The notes: generated by a model not told the origin, from the letters alone. Counted from the stretch's first letter, positions 1-8,959 are shown. The stretch: 64,000 nt of DNA from Leyella stercorea (GCF_021531355.1 NZ_JADYTS010000001.1:1-64000); one strand, 5' to 3'. Program-made: numbers and translations.

Positions 1-112
1 ATAGATGATGCCAGCTTTATTTTTATCATAATATAAATATTTTTTTTCTATCTATGCATTTAACGGAAGAACCTATAATCATTGATTAAACATATGTAAA
101 TTTACAACAAAT

Positions 113-242
113 AAAGTTTTCAAGCAAGTATAAAAGTTTTACTTAGTAGTTTTTATTTTGTTGATATACAATGTGTTATAAAACAGTGTGATGAAAAAGT
201 TTTACAAAGCCATTCAAAGTTTTACAAAGCCCTTAAAAGTTT
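113..242. repeat. Spaced AAAGTTTT direct repeats
   Basis: The octamer AAAGTTTT begins at 113, 133, 196 and 216, with a 7-base copy at 236. Within each group the spacing is exactly 20 bp, about two helical turns. The copies at 196 and 216 share a 16-base match (AAAGTTTTACAAAGCC). The last two copies overlap the 3' end of the regulator gene that ends at 222. They could be binding sites controlling a gene beyond the left edge, or simple slippage repeats; nothing in the window decides this. Confidence 0.5.
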
Positions 243-1904
243 ACGGATATAAGGACCGATGTTGGTTTCGTGTTCGTCAATGCCAAGCTTCTTTCTGATT
301 TCATGGCTTACGATATAATGGCGTTTCGTTTGGATGTATTCTCCTACTTCCTTGCCACGCAATCCTATTGCATACAAGCAGAGATAATTGATTTCATTGG
401 CAGACAATCCATGCTGTTCGAGATGCTCAATAAACTTTGGGTGCGACGCCGCGAAAGCAAGGCGTGTGGAGTCCATAAATTTCTTTTTGTCATTACGTAC
501 AGTATCAATCCATTTGTTGTACGGCTCTGCATAGCGGTCGTTATTGGTTATCTCTTTTGCCAGCAGACCGTTGAGCAAATCAAGCCTGTTCTTTATCACG
601 TCTTTAATAGGTTTTGACAGTTCCGACTGTTCCTTTTGCAATTCCTTCAGATTGTCACGCTCATCTTCCAGCTGGTCAATTTCTAATCTGAGGTTTTCTT
701 GCTCAAGTCTTAGATTTTTATTCTCTTTTTCTGTCAGAATGTGCTTAGTTTTACTACGGTAGCCTCGGTAATATAACCAGCCAATAATGATGACCAACGC
801 AAATATACCACAAAGTGTTCCCCAAATAATTCTGTCCCGGTCTTGAATCTCCATAAGGCTTTTCATTTCAAGTTGGTGCTTTTTGTCTGAGAACAATAAA
901 TCTTGCGAAAGCAATTCTTTTTGGTAATGCTCAAGGGAGGCGGAGTAATCCCGATATAGAGTAAAGGCTTCTTTATACTTGCCTTGTCTCTCTAAAATAT
1001 CAATCTTTATCGAAGCATATTTAAGCGAGTCCCAGGTGTTTTCTGCCGGATTAATATTCGAAATGAGGGCCATGGCTTTGTCATACTCTCCGATTTTTGA
1101 ATACCCTTCAGCAAAGATCATGGTCTCATCGGTTGTTAGCTCCATGTTCTGATATTCTGTCAAGACCTCTTTTATCTCATCGGATGAACAGAAATTCACA
1201 GTATATGACAATAAGGAAGGGAACAGAAAAGCTTCTCCCTCGGGATTCTTTTTAACCATCGGTACGCAAATGGACATAAGGCTGTCTGCCGCTGGTTTGT
1301 TGTTCTGCATAACGTATCCATCAAGCGCATTCGTATAACTCTTTATTGCGAGGATGTCTTTGCCAATGGTTTTATATAGTTTGGCTGCTTCCATATTATA
1401 ATGTACAAAATCGTTTATCTTGTACTGCTTGAGATACAAAGTGCCCTGTGCCACCAATGTATGGGACAGTAACAAAGAGTCCGTTACCTGTTTTCTCAAA
1501 TCACAAGCATTCATGAAAGACTGCATTGCCGAATCATCATCCCCCTGATTCTGATAAATCCTGCCTTGATAATAATATGTCCGAAACTGCTCATCGGGGG
1601 TTCCGTTCTTGACATAATAGTCAATGGCAGGCTGAAGGACATCGAAAGTTGTCGTGTCAATGTAGTTTTTGTCCAATGCAATGGATTTGAGCAGCGCATA
1701 TCTGGCCGCCGCCTCTTTCCCATTGACACTTGAGGACGGTATGTTTTCCAATACGACAAGGGCAGAATCAGGCTTGGTATCCATAAGGTTCTCCGCTTTA
1801 TCCATTTTATTCCAAGCCGTTCCGTGCCGGTCGCAACTGCCTATTGTCAATACAGCTAGCGACAACAGGATAATATTTATAAAATGTCCTATTCTTTTAA
1901 TCAT
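222..1904 (-). CDS. Membrane-anchored TPR regulator with C-terminal HTH
   Basis: This 560-residue protein has an N-terminal signal sequence with a lipobox-like end (IGSC, Cys24), then an extracytoplasmic TPR-like helical region to about residue 350. A transmembrane segment (about 359-379) leads to a charged coiled coil (about 382-430) and a LuxR-like helix-turn-helix (about 500-550, LSANEINYLCLYAIGLRGKE). The layout is a common Bacteroidetes one-component regulator: a sensor outside the inner membrane and a DNA-binding or signalling domain inside. The signal detected and the targets are unknown. It stands alone, with a TATCTTTG box about 145 nt upstream and a 700-bp gap before the divergent glycosyltransferase genes. 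Whether Cys24 is lipidated or the N-terminus is an ordinary signal anchor cannot be decided from sequence. The general architecture is secure; the regulatory role is inferred. Confidence 0.8.
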   Translation of the reverse strand: MIKRIGHFINIILLSLAVLTIGSCDRHGTAWNKMDKAENLMDTKPDSALVVLENIPSSSVNGKEAAARYALLKSIALDKNYIDTTTFDVLQPAIDYYVKNGTPDEQFRTYYYQGRIYQNQGDDDSAMQSFMNACDLRKQVTDSLLLSHTLVAQGTLYLKQYKINDFVHYNMEAAKLYKTIGKDILAIKSYTNALDGYVMQNNKPAADSLMSICVPMVKKNPEGEAFLFPSLLSYTVNFCSSDEIKEVLTEYQNMELTTDETMIFAEGYSKIGEYDKAMALISNINPAENTWDSLKYASIKIDILERQGKYKEAFTLYRDYSASLEHYQKELLSQDLLFSDKKHQLEMKSLMEIQDRDRIIWGTLCGIFALVIIIGWLYYRGYRSKTKHILTEKENKNLRLEQENLRLEIDQLEDERDNLKELQKEQSELSKPIKDVIKNRLDLLNGLLAKEITNNDRYAEPYNKWIDTVRNDKKKFMDSTRLAFAASHPKFIEHLEQHGLSANEINYLCLYAIGLRGKEVGEYIQTKRHYIVSHEIRKKLGIDEHETNIGPYIRKLLRAL

Positions 1905-2048
1905 ATTTCATATGCTCCTATGCCCTCGCTGATGTCACTGACAATCATTTTATCATATAGAGCGTTCACATCCAACTGAAGCAAACTTCTAAGTCAGGAT
2001 TACTTTTTGTCTGTTAACATTCCGCATTGGACTATCAAAAACTGGGTG

Positions 2049-2056
2049 CAAAGATA
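2049..2056 (-). promoter_or_regulatory. Promoter -7 box for the TPR/HTH regulator
   Basis: The minus strand reads TATCTTTG, matching TAnnTTTG, followed by GCACCC as at many Bacteroidetes starts. Transcription would begin near 2042, leaving a leader of about 140 nt before the start at 1904. No clear TTTG -33 box is visible. Confidence 0.55.
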
Positions 2057-2196
2057 ATTAATTATTTTCATTATCCCTTAATGATAACCGCCCTAATTAC
2101 CGACCCAATAGATATATATTCAAAGAAGTTGACACCTTGCAGTCTGCAGGAGCATGCAAGCGAATAGAACATGGCTGCATCGCGGATACGCTTACA

Positions 2197-2566
2197 CAAT
2201 ATTTGCATTTCTAACCGCTCAAAACTGCGAGCTGAACGCACAAGGAAATCTTTGATGCGAAAATCTCGAGTTTTGAGAGGCTTTTGTTATGTTGTTAATA
2301 CACAGTGAGTTATGCGGATTAGGACGCTCTGACGTTGATTCTTGCGAAATAAAAAAGCTCCTTTTAATTTAAAATGTACTACATTTGCAGTCTAACTGTA
2401 GTACATTTACCTTCTATAACGACTACATTTACATTGCAAAAGGACTACATTTGCAATGCAAAGAAGCCTAAACTGGTGAGTGGGGAGGCGTTTGTCACCA
2501 TAAAAACCTTCAAAAATGCCTTTTGAAATCTCTAGAATCGATTTTTTATTTGTAACACTTTTTTAC
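2197..2566. repeat. 370-bp intergenic repeat, copy A
   Basis: The ends of this segment match the inverse complement of 54817-55186. About 75 bp (2197-2280) and about 43 bp (2524-2566) are nearly identical, and both copies span 370 bp. The middle is diverged but carries units of 22-bp period beginning near 2372, 2394, 2416, 2438 and 2460. The units resemble GGACTACATTTGCAATGC and contain TACATTTG, a match to the -7 promoter consensus. No coding potential was seen. It fills most of the 700-bp gap between the regulator and the glycosyltransferase; 1905-2196 otherwise shows only the regulator promoter. Confidence 0.75.
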
Positions 2567-2583
2567 TGCCTGTCTTATATTTG
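2549..2583 (+). promoter_or_regulatory. Promoter for the glycosyltransferase pair
   Basis: TTTG at 2549-2552 and TATATTTG at 2576-2583 are separated by 23 bp. The upstream half lies inside the conserved end of the 370-bp repeat. A second -7 match, TACCTTTG at 2600-2607, lies only 3-9 nt before the possible start codons and would give a nearly leaderless message. Confidence 0.5.
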
Positions 2584-2610
2584 TACGGATAATTTGCAGT
2601 ACCTTTGCAG

Positions 2611-3666
2611 ATGTTTATGAAACAGGACAAGACCATATCAGTAGTAATGTGCACCTACAACGGTGCGTCACGCCATCTGCGCGAACAGCTCGACTCGATA
2701 TTCGCACAGACGTTGCTGCCAGGCGAGATAGTAGTGCAGGACGACTGCAGCACAGACAACACCATGCAGGTGCTGCGCGAGTATGCCGAGCGTGCGCCCG
2801 AGGGCGTGGCGATGCGCATTGTTCAGAACACAGCACAGATGGGCATCAACGCCAACTTCTTCTCTGCCATGCGTCGGGCGGAGGGCGAACTGATTGCCGT
2901 GAGCGACCAGGACGACATCTGGATGCCCACAAAACTGGAGGAGCAGCGCGGCGCTATAGGCTCGCGCATGATGTGCGTGTGCCGCTCGGAGCCTTTCTCC
3001 GACTCGGGAGCGGAGATACGTTTCGACCGCCGCCGACCCAACTGCAACCTCATACGTCTGTTCTATGCCTCGATGATGGGCCACTGCCAGATGCTGCGCC
3101 GACAACTGCTCGACGTGATTCCTACCGAACAGGAGCAGCCCGAGATATACCGCCGCACGTGCTACGACGTGATGACAGCCACAGCCGCTGCAGCATTGGA
3201 CAGCATTGTGCTTATAGACCGCCTGCTGGTGAAGCAGCGCCGATATGAGCAGGCTGCCACCTATGTGCGCGTAGACCATCATCGTGTGCGCCGTGCCGAC
3301 AACGCTCTGTATATGATATGGTATGGCGTGCGCAACTATCGTCGTGTCAAGCCATGGATGAACGCCCACTTTGCCGCACGCCGCGACTTCCTTGAGTGGG
3401 TGTGGCGCAAGTCGATGGCTGCCCATTGTGAGGCTCCGGGCAGTATGCCTACAGCCGACAACCGCATCTTTGCCGACGGAATACGTCTGCTGCACAACGA
3501 GTGCAGACGCGGACTGACGGCACTGCTGGGCATTGAGCGCTATTACATAAAATACCGACACACGCTGTTCTATACCCGCGAGAAGGACCCCGTGGCTCTG
3601 CTGCGTGCCATGGTGCATCCGTTCATGCAGATATACAACTACCGCTATCTTGCCCAGCGCCAGTAG
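2611..3666 (+). CDS. Family 2 glycosyltransferase
   Basis: This protein of about 351 residues opens directly with the GT-A nucleotide-binding fold: ISVVMCTYNG, then VQDDCSTDNT and the DxD-type metal site in VSDQDDIW near residue 95. Family 2 enzymes transfer a sugar from a nucleotide-sugar donor to a growing glycan at the cytoplasmic face of the membrane. Donor and acceptor cannot be predicted here. ATGs at 2611 and 2617 are both possible; an upstream TTG at 2605 overlaps a promoter-like box and is unlikely. The next gene, another glycosyltransferase, starts 33 bp downstream on the same strand, so the two are probably co-transcribed. No wider polysaccharide locus is present in the window. Confidence 0.85.
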   Translation: MFMKQDKTISVVMCTYNGASRHLREQLDSIFAQTLLPGEIVVQDDCSTDNTMQVLREYAERAPEGVAMRIVQNTAQMGINANFFSAMRRAEGELIAVSDQDDIWMPTKLEEQRGAIGSRMMCVCRSEPFSDSGAEIRFDRRRPNCNLIRLFYASMMGHCQMLRRQLLDVIPTEQEQPEIYRRTCYDVMTATAAAALDSIVLIDRLLVKQRRYEQAATYVRVDHHRVRRADNALYMIWYGVRNYRRVKPWMNAHFAARRDFLEWVWRKSMAAHCEAPGSMPTADNRIFADGIRLLHNECRRGLTALLGIERYYIKYRHTLFYTREKDPVALLRAMVHPFMQIYNYRYLAQRQ

Positions 3667-3699
3667 GCATGGGCAAAAACTACGGAAAGAAAGAATAAA

Positions 3700-4767
3700 A
3701 TGAAGGTTTACTTTTATCATACCCAAAACATACAATACTGCCTTGGGCGAATGGGCAAGGGCGAGTTTCCGTCGCATTTTCTGTACGGAGCGTGCCATCT
3801 GCCCGACCATGGCATCGACGTAGTGTGGCACCGCTCGCCCCGCAAGGACCGCTCACGCATTGCCACAGCGCTGTATACGGCGTGGCGCATACTGACGTGT
3901 CGCGAACATTTCGACGCCATTTATGCTACGCATTACAAAGGACTGGAGCTGATTGTGCTGCTGCGAGCCATCGGACTCTATCGCCGCCCCATCGTGGTGT
4001 GGCACCATCAGCCCGTAGTGAAGTCGGCAAGCCGTCTGCGCGAACTCTGTGGCAGACTCTTCTATCGTGGTCTCGACCGCATGATATTCTTCTCGAAGAA
4101 GCTCTTCGACGACTCGTTGCTATCGCGCAAAGCCCGACCTGCGCACATGGTTGTGGGCCATTGGGGTGCCGACCTCGACTTCTACGACTCGATAGCCGTC
4201 AGTCCTGCCAACGACACCTTTACATTCATAGCTACGGGCAAGGAGCAACGCGACCAGCCTACGCTTATCGAGGCGTTCAACCGTACCCGCCGCCACCTGC
4301 GACTCTTCATCGGAATCAACCCCGACCCTAACGTGCCCAATCCCAATCTCGACGCCGTGCGCCGCTGTAAGCCAGCCGATAACATCGAGGTGAAGGAGAT
4401 TTGCGGACTGTTGCCCTACGAAATTGCAATAGACGTGGCTCATGCCGACTGCGTGGTGATATGCTGTCACAAGACACGTTACACCGCCGGACTGACCACA
4501 GTGGTTGAGGCTCTCGCCCTCGGTAAGCCCATTATATGCAGCCGAAATCCGCAGATACCCGTAGATTTCGACCGCGAGGGTTGCGGCATTTCAGTGGAAT
4601 ATGGTGATGTGGAGGGTTGGCAGCGTGCCATAGAATATATAGCTACGCATCCCGAAGAGGCGCGACGAATGGGGCAGCGCGGACGGGAAATAGCTGAGCG
4701 CTTGTTTAATGACAAGCGCGATGCTGAGGAAATAGCGAATGTGATAAAGGAAACGGTTGGGAGATAA
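3700..4767 (+). CDS. GT4-like glycosyltransferase
   Basis: This 355-residue protein has a GT-B layout. The C-terminal half carries the group 1 glycosyltransferase signature: TAGLTTVVEALALGKPIICS around residue 265 and a donor-binding region that continues through GCGISVEYGDVEGW. Such enzymes are retaining sugar transferases for envelope or exported glycans. It lies 33 bp behind the family 2 glycosyltransferase and ends at the edge of an AT-rich repeat array, so it is probably the last gene of a two-gene unit. Sugar specificity is not predictable. Confidence 0.8.
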   Translation: MKVYFYHTQNIQYCLGRMGKGEFPSHFLYGACHLPDHGIDVVWHRSPRKDRSRIATALYTAWRILTCREHFDAIYATHYKGLELIVLLRAIGLYRRPIVVWHHQPVVKSASRLRELCGRLFYRGLDRMIFFSKKLFDDSLLSRKARPAHMVVGHWGADLDFYDSIAVSPANDTFTFIATGKEQRDQPTLIEAFNRTRRHLRLFIGINPDPNVPNPNLDAVRRCKPADNIEVKEICGLLPYEIAIDVAHADCVVICCHKTRYTAGLTTVVEALALGKPIICSRNPQIPVDFDREGCGISVEYGDVEGWQRAIEYIATHPEEARRMGQRGREIAERLFNDKRDAEEIANVIKETVGR

Positions 4768-4960
4768 TTGAAAGTTGAGGGTTGAGAGTTGAGAATTGAG
4801 AGTTGAGAATTGAGAGTTGAAAGTTGAGAATTGAGAGTTGAAAGTTGAAAGTTGAGAGTTTAGAGTTATGATATGCATATACAACATAACTTTGTTGTTG
4901 ATAATGCTATAAAGGTAATCATAACTCTAAACTCTCAACTTTCAACTCTCAACTATAAAT
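4768..4960. repeat. TTGAGAGTTGA-type repeat array with inverted arms
   Basis: The left side is a run of near-identical 7-10 bp units (GTTGAGA, ATTGAGA, GTTGAAA). The right side contains the inverse complement. A perfect 29-bp inverted repeat joins 4843-4871 and 4919-4947, enclosing 47 bp. The array lies between two converging genes, so its transcript could fold into a long hairpin and end transcription from both sides. Its sequence differs from the other arrays in this window. Confidence 0.75.
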
Positions 4961-4965
4961 AATCC

Positions 4966-5631
4966 TTACCCCATACCCTTAAAACTCAGCGGCTGCATTG
5001 CAGCCGTTTTTTCGTTATACACTTCCTTAGTTACACGTCGTGCGCGCAGACTGCGCACTTTGGGGAAGTCGCGGAAGTAGTTGTCTTGCGTCATATACCA
5101 GCAATGCGACGCTATCTCGTTCGCCCTCTGGGCCATGAGGTCAATCTTGCGAGCCGAGCGCGGACTCACTACCGACAGCATACGCTGACCGTTGCGCAGC
5201 ACGATGGCAAGCACTACGTAGGTGTTGACAGCCTTGTCGGCAGACGGGTCGGTGAGTTTGTGACCGCGCATCGACGACGACACCGTTATGTGCCAGCCGT
5301 ACTGGCTGTTGAGGCGTTGCATCATCTCGCGGAACACCCGTCCGTGTGACGACGTGTCGGGGATGCGCTTGTACATAATATAATAATGTATCATCTCGTG
5401 AAGCAGCGTCTCCTGATATTCACGCTCGCTGCAATCGTAATAGATGCTGATGCGTATGGTGAAGTCGGTGTACACACGCTTCAGCAGACGGCGTTGGCAT
5501 TTGCACACCATAGTGCCCAGTCGGGTGCGTGCCTTGGACAGCACAAGACGAGGCACAGGCAGCTCATCGCCGAAATAATCGGCGTTGAACTGCCTGAACC
5601 AAGTACGTAGTATGTCGGTGGTAAGGGTCAT
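4966..5631 (-). CDS. SprT-like zinc metalloprotein
   Basis: This 221-residue protein carries the HExxH zinc motif of SprT-like domains (LLHEMIHYY, His78-Glu79-His82) after an N-terminal region (FNADYFGDELPVPRLVLSK) typical of the family. Related proteins include the DNA-protein crosslink protease Spartan, but bacterial members are mostly uncharacterised. The start at 5631 was chosen because the ATG overlaps the stop codon of the upstream thioredoxin-like gene by 4 bp (ATGA) and begins where family similarity begins; a longer reading would run far into that gene. It is the last gene of a six-gene minus-strand operon. The protein family is clear; the cellular role is not. Confidence 0.8.
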   Translation of the reverse strand: MTLTTDILRTWFRQFNADYFGDELPVPRLVLSKARTRLGTMVCKCQRRLLKRVYTDFTIRISIYYDCSEREYQETLLHEMIHYYIMYKRIPDTSSHGRVFREMMQRLNSQYGWHITVSSSMRGHKLTDPSADKAVNTYVVLAIVLRNGQRMLSVVSPRSARKIDLMAQRANEIASHCWYMTQDNYFRDFPKVRSLRARRVTKEVYNEKTAAMQPLSFKGMG

Positions 5632-6191
5632 TCGGCGCAGTCGGGATATACTGACGTGAGGTATGCGTCGACTTTTTCGGACATTACTGTTGCCAATGCA
5701 ACCTTGCCCTCGGGGTCGATGACGTAGACCGAAGGAATCCACTTGATGTTGTAAGCCAATGATACGGGCGACTCGCGCATGTTTTTGAGGTCGCTCACCT
5801 GGGTGTAGGGCAGTGCAAGTTTAGCCACTCCGTTCTTCCATGACTCGTTGTTTCTGTCGAACGAAACGCCTACAAACTCCACTCCTTTTTGATGGAATTT
5901 GTTGTACAGGGCTACGATGTTGGGCGCGTCTCTGCGACAGTCGGAACACCATGAAGCCCAGAAGTCGAGCACTACGTATTTGCCACGCAGGCTCTTCAGC
6001 GAGAACTGCTTGCCGTCGATAGTGCTGAGTGCAATCTCGGGAGCCTCGGTGCCGGGCTTCAGAAGTTCGGTGGCGTACTTGGCGTCGAGGTCGGCAGCCG
6101 TAGTTTGTGCATTTGTCTGCGCCTGAGCGTTAATGGCGTGTGGCATGGCGGTCATAGCCAATGCCAATAAGAAAAGCTTAAAGTGTTTCAT
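5628..6191 (-). CDS. TlpA-like periplasmic thioredoxin
   Basis: This 187-residue protein has a signal peptide (about residues 1-23, ending HAINAQAQ) and a thioredoxin/AhpC-TSA fold with the redox pair WCSDC (Cys82, Cys85). The motif follows KYVVLDFWAS, and a cis-proline region IPSVYVID lies near the C-terminus. Such proteins reduce or exchange disulfides outside the cytoplasm, in cytochrome maturation or oxidative stress responses. The start at 6191 is the ATG directly before the signal peptide; upstream in-frame residues read as non-coding. It lies 29 bp after the helicase gene and overlaps the SprT-like gene by 4 bp, so translation of the pair may be coupled. Confidence 0.85.
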   Translation of the reverse strand: MKHFKLFLLALAMTAMPHAINAQAQTNAQTTAADLDAKYATELLKPGTEAPEIALSTIDGKQFSLKSLRGKYVVLDFWASWCSDCRRDAPNIVALYNKFHQKGVEFVGVSFDRNNESWKNGVAKLALPYTQVSDLKNMRESPVSLAYNIKWIPSVYVIDPEGKVALATVMSEKVDAYLTSVYPDCAE

Positions 6192-6220
6192 ATGTTTATG
6201 TATTGGAATAATAGAACGTG

Positions 6221-7744
6221 TCATTGCTTCTCGGTCTGCGTCTTGGGCCAGTTGACGAGAAACAGTTTGTCGGTGGCTCGTGTGAAGGCGGTGTACAGCC
6301 AGTGGATGTAGTCGGGCGTGAGCATGTCGTCGGTCATGTAGCCTTGGTCTACATATACGTGTGCCCATTGTCCTCCTTGTGCCTTGTGGCAGGTCACGGC
6401 ATAGGCGTATTTTATCTGAAGAGCGTTGTAGTAGGGGTCTTTCTTCAGCTTCTTGTAGCGTTCGGGCTTTGAGGGCACGTCGGCATAGTCGAGCATCACC
6501 TGTTCGAAGAGCTGCTGACTTTGGTCGTGTGTGAGTGCAGGCGCTTCGGTAGACAGCGAGTCGGTCATTGCCGTGACTTGCAACTCGTAGTTGTCATAGT
6601 CGGGGAATCGAAGCCAAAGGTCGACGAAGTGGAATCCGTACAGGTCGCGGCGGTTGCGCACGCGCTGTATCACGGCACGGTCGCCGTTGGCTATGAATGA
6701 TGGGGTAGGGGTTTGCTGCTGATTGTCGGCTGCAGGGGTATTGGGTGCGGGTGCGGCAGAATGGTTGGCGTTGTGCGAAGTCGGGTCCTTGGCGAGTCCG
6801 GCTTTGTTCAAGGCGGCATCCTGCTCAGTCCAGAAGTAGTTGTTCTTGACAATCATCAGCCAGTCGCCCGATGTCAGTTCTTCCTCGCGCCACAGCACCT
6901 GGCTGCGTATGCCCTGATTGAATATGTTGGCGCGCTTGTTGCTTCGTGTCACCACCATCGTTTCGTCCATTCCCACTTCTGAATAGCTTGTGGCAAGCGA
7001 CTCGATGAGTTCGTCGCCCGGAACGTTGACGATGTCGGCAAAACCGTGGAATCGTATTTGTGGCAAAGCTGTGGCTTCGTCGTGCGTTATCATCTGGCGT
7101 ATCACGGTGGCGTTGTACAGTATGCCCGACTCCTGGCTCTGGCGCAGCACCTCGTTGAGGTCGCTCTCGTATGTGGTCAGTCCGTAGCCGCTCATGAAGT
7201 CGGCACACAGGGCTGGCGATTCCTCCTCGCCCACGGGTGGAAGCTGCGCTTTGTCGCCGATAAGCATCAGTCGGCAGTTGCGTCCGGAATATACAAACTG
7301 CACGAGGTCGTCGAGCAGACAGCCCGTGCCGAACACCGAACCCTGCAGTCCCTCGTTTGCAATCATCGACGCCTCGTCGACCATGAACAGCGTGTCGGCG
7401 TGCATGTTGGGTGCAAGCGAGAAGTTGCCTTCGAGCGATTTCTGTCGGTAGATGCGGCGGTGGATGGTTGAGGCTGGAGTATCGGAATTGATGGCAAACA
7501 CCTTGGCGGCGCGTCCGGTAGGTGCAAGCAGCACCACGCGTTGCTTCAGTCGTAGCATAGTGCGTACTATGGCGCCCGACAGCGATGTCTTGCCCGTTCC
7601 GGCAGAGCCACGCAATATCATGACGGCACGGTCGTCGCGGTCGGTCATGAACGCGGCGAATGTCGTGAGTGCGTGGTTTTGGTCGAGCGTCGGCTCAAAT
7701 CCGAAACTCTGTCGTATCTGGTATATTAGTTCGTCTTGTAGCAC
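6221..7744 (-). CDS. RecD2/UvrD-like ATP-dependent DNA helicase
   Basis: This 507-residue superfamily 1 helicase has Walker A GSAGTGKTS (residues 46-54), Walker B in TLFMVDEASM, the Q/P-loop segment LIGDKAQLPPVGEEE and a C-terminal UvrD_C_2-like end with YAVTCHKAQGGQW and LYTAFTRA. These place it with RecD2-like 5'-3' helicases used in DNA repair. It is shorter than RecD2 (about 700 residues or more) and lacks the long N-terminal helix-hairpin-helix region. A Pro/Ala/Gln-rich insert (about residues 325-350) looks like a flexible linker. The start is GTG at 7744; the frame upstream reaches a stop before any ATG. Helicase activity is well supported, the pathway is inferred. Confidence 0.85.
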   Translation of the reverse strand: MLQDELIYQIRQSFGFEPTLDQNHALTTFAAFMTDRDDRAVMILRGSAGTGKTSLSGAIVRTMLRLKQRVVLLAPTGRAAKVFAINSDTPASTIHRRIYRQKSLEGNFSLAPNMHADTLFMVDEASMIANEGLQGSVFGTGCLLDDLVQFVYSGRNCRLMLIGDKAQLPPVGEEESPALCADFMSGYGLTTYESDLNEVLRQSQESGILYNATVIRQMITHDEATALPQIRFHGFADIVNVPGDELIESLATSYSEVGMDETMVVTRSNKRANIFNQGIRSQVLWREEELTSGDWLMIVKNNYFWTEQDAALNKAGLAKDPTSHNANHSAAPAPNTPAADNQQQTPTPSFIANGDRAVIQRVRNRRDLYGFHFVDLWLRFPDYDNYELQVTAMTDSLSTEAPALTHDQSQQLFEQVMLDYADVPSKPERYKKLKKDPYYNALQIKYAYAVTCHKAQGGQWAHVYVDQGYMTDDMLTPDYIHWLYTAFTRATDKLFLVNWPKTQTEKQ

Positions 7745-7789
7745 AGTGGCCTTATGATTATAATGTGTTCAAGAGTGAAATGTGGATGT

Positions 7790-8950
7790 CTAAATTCTCT
7801 GGTAAATCTTCAGTCCGAACTTTGGCACGAGGGCGTACATCCACTCCATTATCTCGGCGAGATGATGTTCGTAAGCCTTCCATTCCTTCTGCTTGAGGAA
7901 GAAGTAAATCTCGATGGGCAGACCGTTTTCGGTGGGGTCGAGTTGGCGCATAAGGAATGTAGCGTTTGTGACGACGTCGTCGCGTAGTTCGAGCCAGTGC
8001 TCCATGTAGCGGCGGAACAGCGTAAGATTGATAACGTCGCCATTCATCTCCTCCATCTTCATCAAGCCTTCGGCAGCAAGAGTCTTTTTGAGTTCGTCGG
8101 AAGCAATGGTTATAGAGCGGAAGTCGATGTATATGGCGCGAGTGACGCGTCGGCCCGAGCTTTCCTCCATGCCATGCCAGTTTTGGAACGAGTCTTCGAT
8201 GAGTTTCTGCGGAGGCACGGTGACAATGGTGTTGTCGAAGTTGCGCACTTTGACAGTCGAGAGCGTGATGTCCTCGACAGTACCGTTGGCACCAGTCTTG
8301 CTGACTGTAATCCAGTCGCCCTTGCGCACCATATTGTTGCTCGTAAGGCGGATGCCCGCTACAAGACCCGTTATTGTGTCCTTAAACACGAGCATAAGTA
8401 CAGCCGATGTGGCACCGAGTCCGGCAAGCAGAGTGAGCGGACTGCGGTCGATGATGATAGAAATGATGACGATGACACCGAGAAAAATCACTATAATCTT
8501 CAATACACCGCAGAAGGAATGCAGATATTGTTGTGTGGCAGAACGCTTGTCGTTGTTGTCGAAGAGCTTGAGCGAACTGATAAAGGTGGTAGCCAGTCGC
8601 ATTGTGGCTATGGTAATGTATATAGCCGTAGCCTTAAGGATGAGGCTCTGTATTATCGGGTAGTCGGAAAATATTGGAGGCATAAGCATCCAAACGATAA
8701 TGGCAGGCACAATGTTGCATGCAGCCCTGATTATCTGTGGGTTAAACAGATAGTCGTCCCATACAACATCGGTACGACTTGTGATGCGTGCGGCAAGTGG
8801 CGACACCACCTTGATGCACAGCAAGTAGACAAGCCATGCTATGAGTGCTACGGTGGCGAATAGCATAGAGAGGGTGACAAACGATAACCATCCACCTGTT
8901 AGCGAGGTGGAGGCAAGCAACTGCTCTATGTATTTTGTTATTTCGTTCAT
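7790..8950 (-). CDS. MscS-family mechanosensitive ion channel
   Basis: The 386-residue protein has several N-terminal transmembrane helices (for example residues 20-47 and 77-92), then the pore-lining glycine/alanine-rich helix LLAGLGATSAVLMLVFKDT near residue 175. The beta domain follows (GDWITVSKTGANGTVEDITL, then RNFDNTIVTVPPQKL). It is longer than E. coli MscS (286 residues) and resembles the YbdG/MscM type. The expected role is release of solutes on hypo-osmotic shock. It begins 9 bp after the carboxypeptidase gene and belongs to the same minus-strand operon. Confidence 0.9.
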   Translation of the reverse strand: MNEITKYIEQLLASTSLTGGWLSFVTLSMLFATVALIAWLVYLLCIKVVSPLAARITSRTDVVWDDYLFNPQIIRAACNIVPAIIVWMLMPPIFSDYPIIQSLILKATAIYITIATMRLATTFISSLKLFDNNDKRSATQQYLHSFCGVLKIIVIFLGVIVIISIIIDRSPLTLLAGLGATSAVLMLVFKDTITGLVAGIRLTSNNMVRKGDWITVSKTGANGTVEDITLSTVKVRNFDNTIVTVPPQKLIEDSFQNWHGMEESSGRRVTRAIYIDFRSITIASDELKKTLAAEGLMKMEEMNGDVINLTLFRRYMEHWLELRDDVVTNATFLMRQLDPTENGLPIEIYFFLKQKEWKAYEHHLAEIMEWMYALVPKFGLKIYQRI

Positions 8951-8959
8951 AATAATCGG

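Noticed and set aside
2668-3831. A 387-codon open frame on the minus strand opposite the glycosyltransferase
   Set aside because: It is the antisense shadow of a clear GT2 gene, has a His/Val/Ala-rich composition without domains and no promoter.
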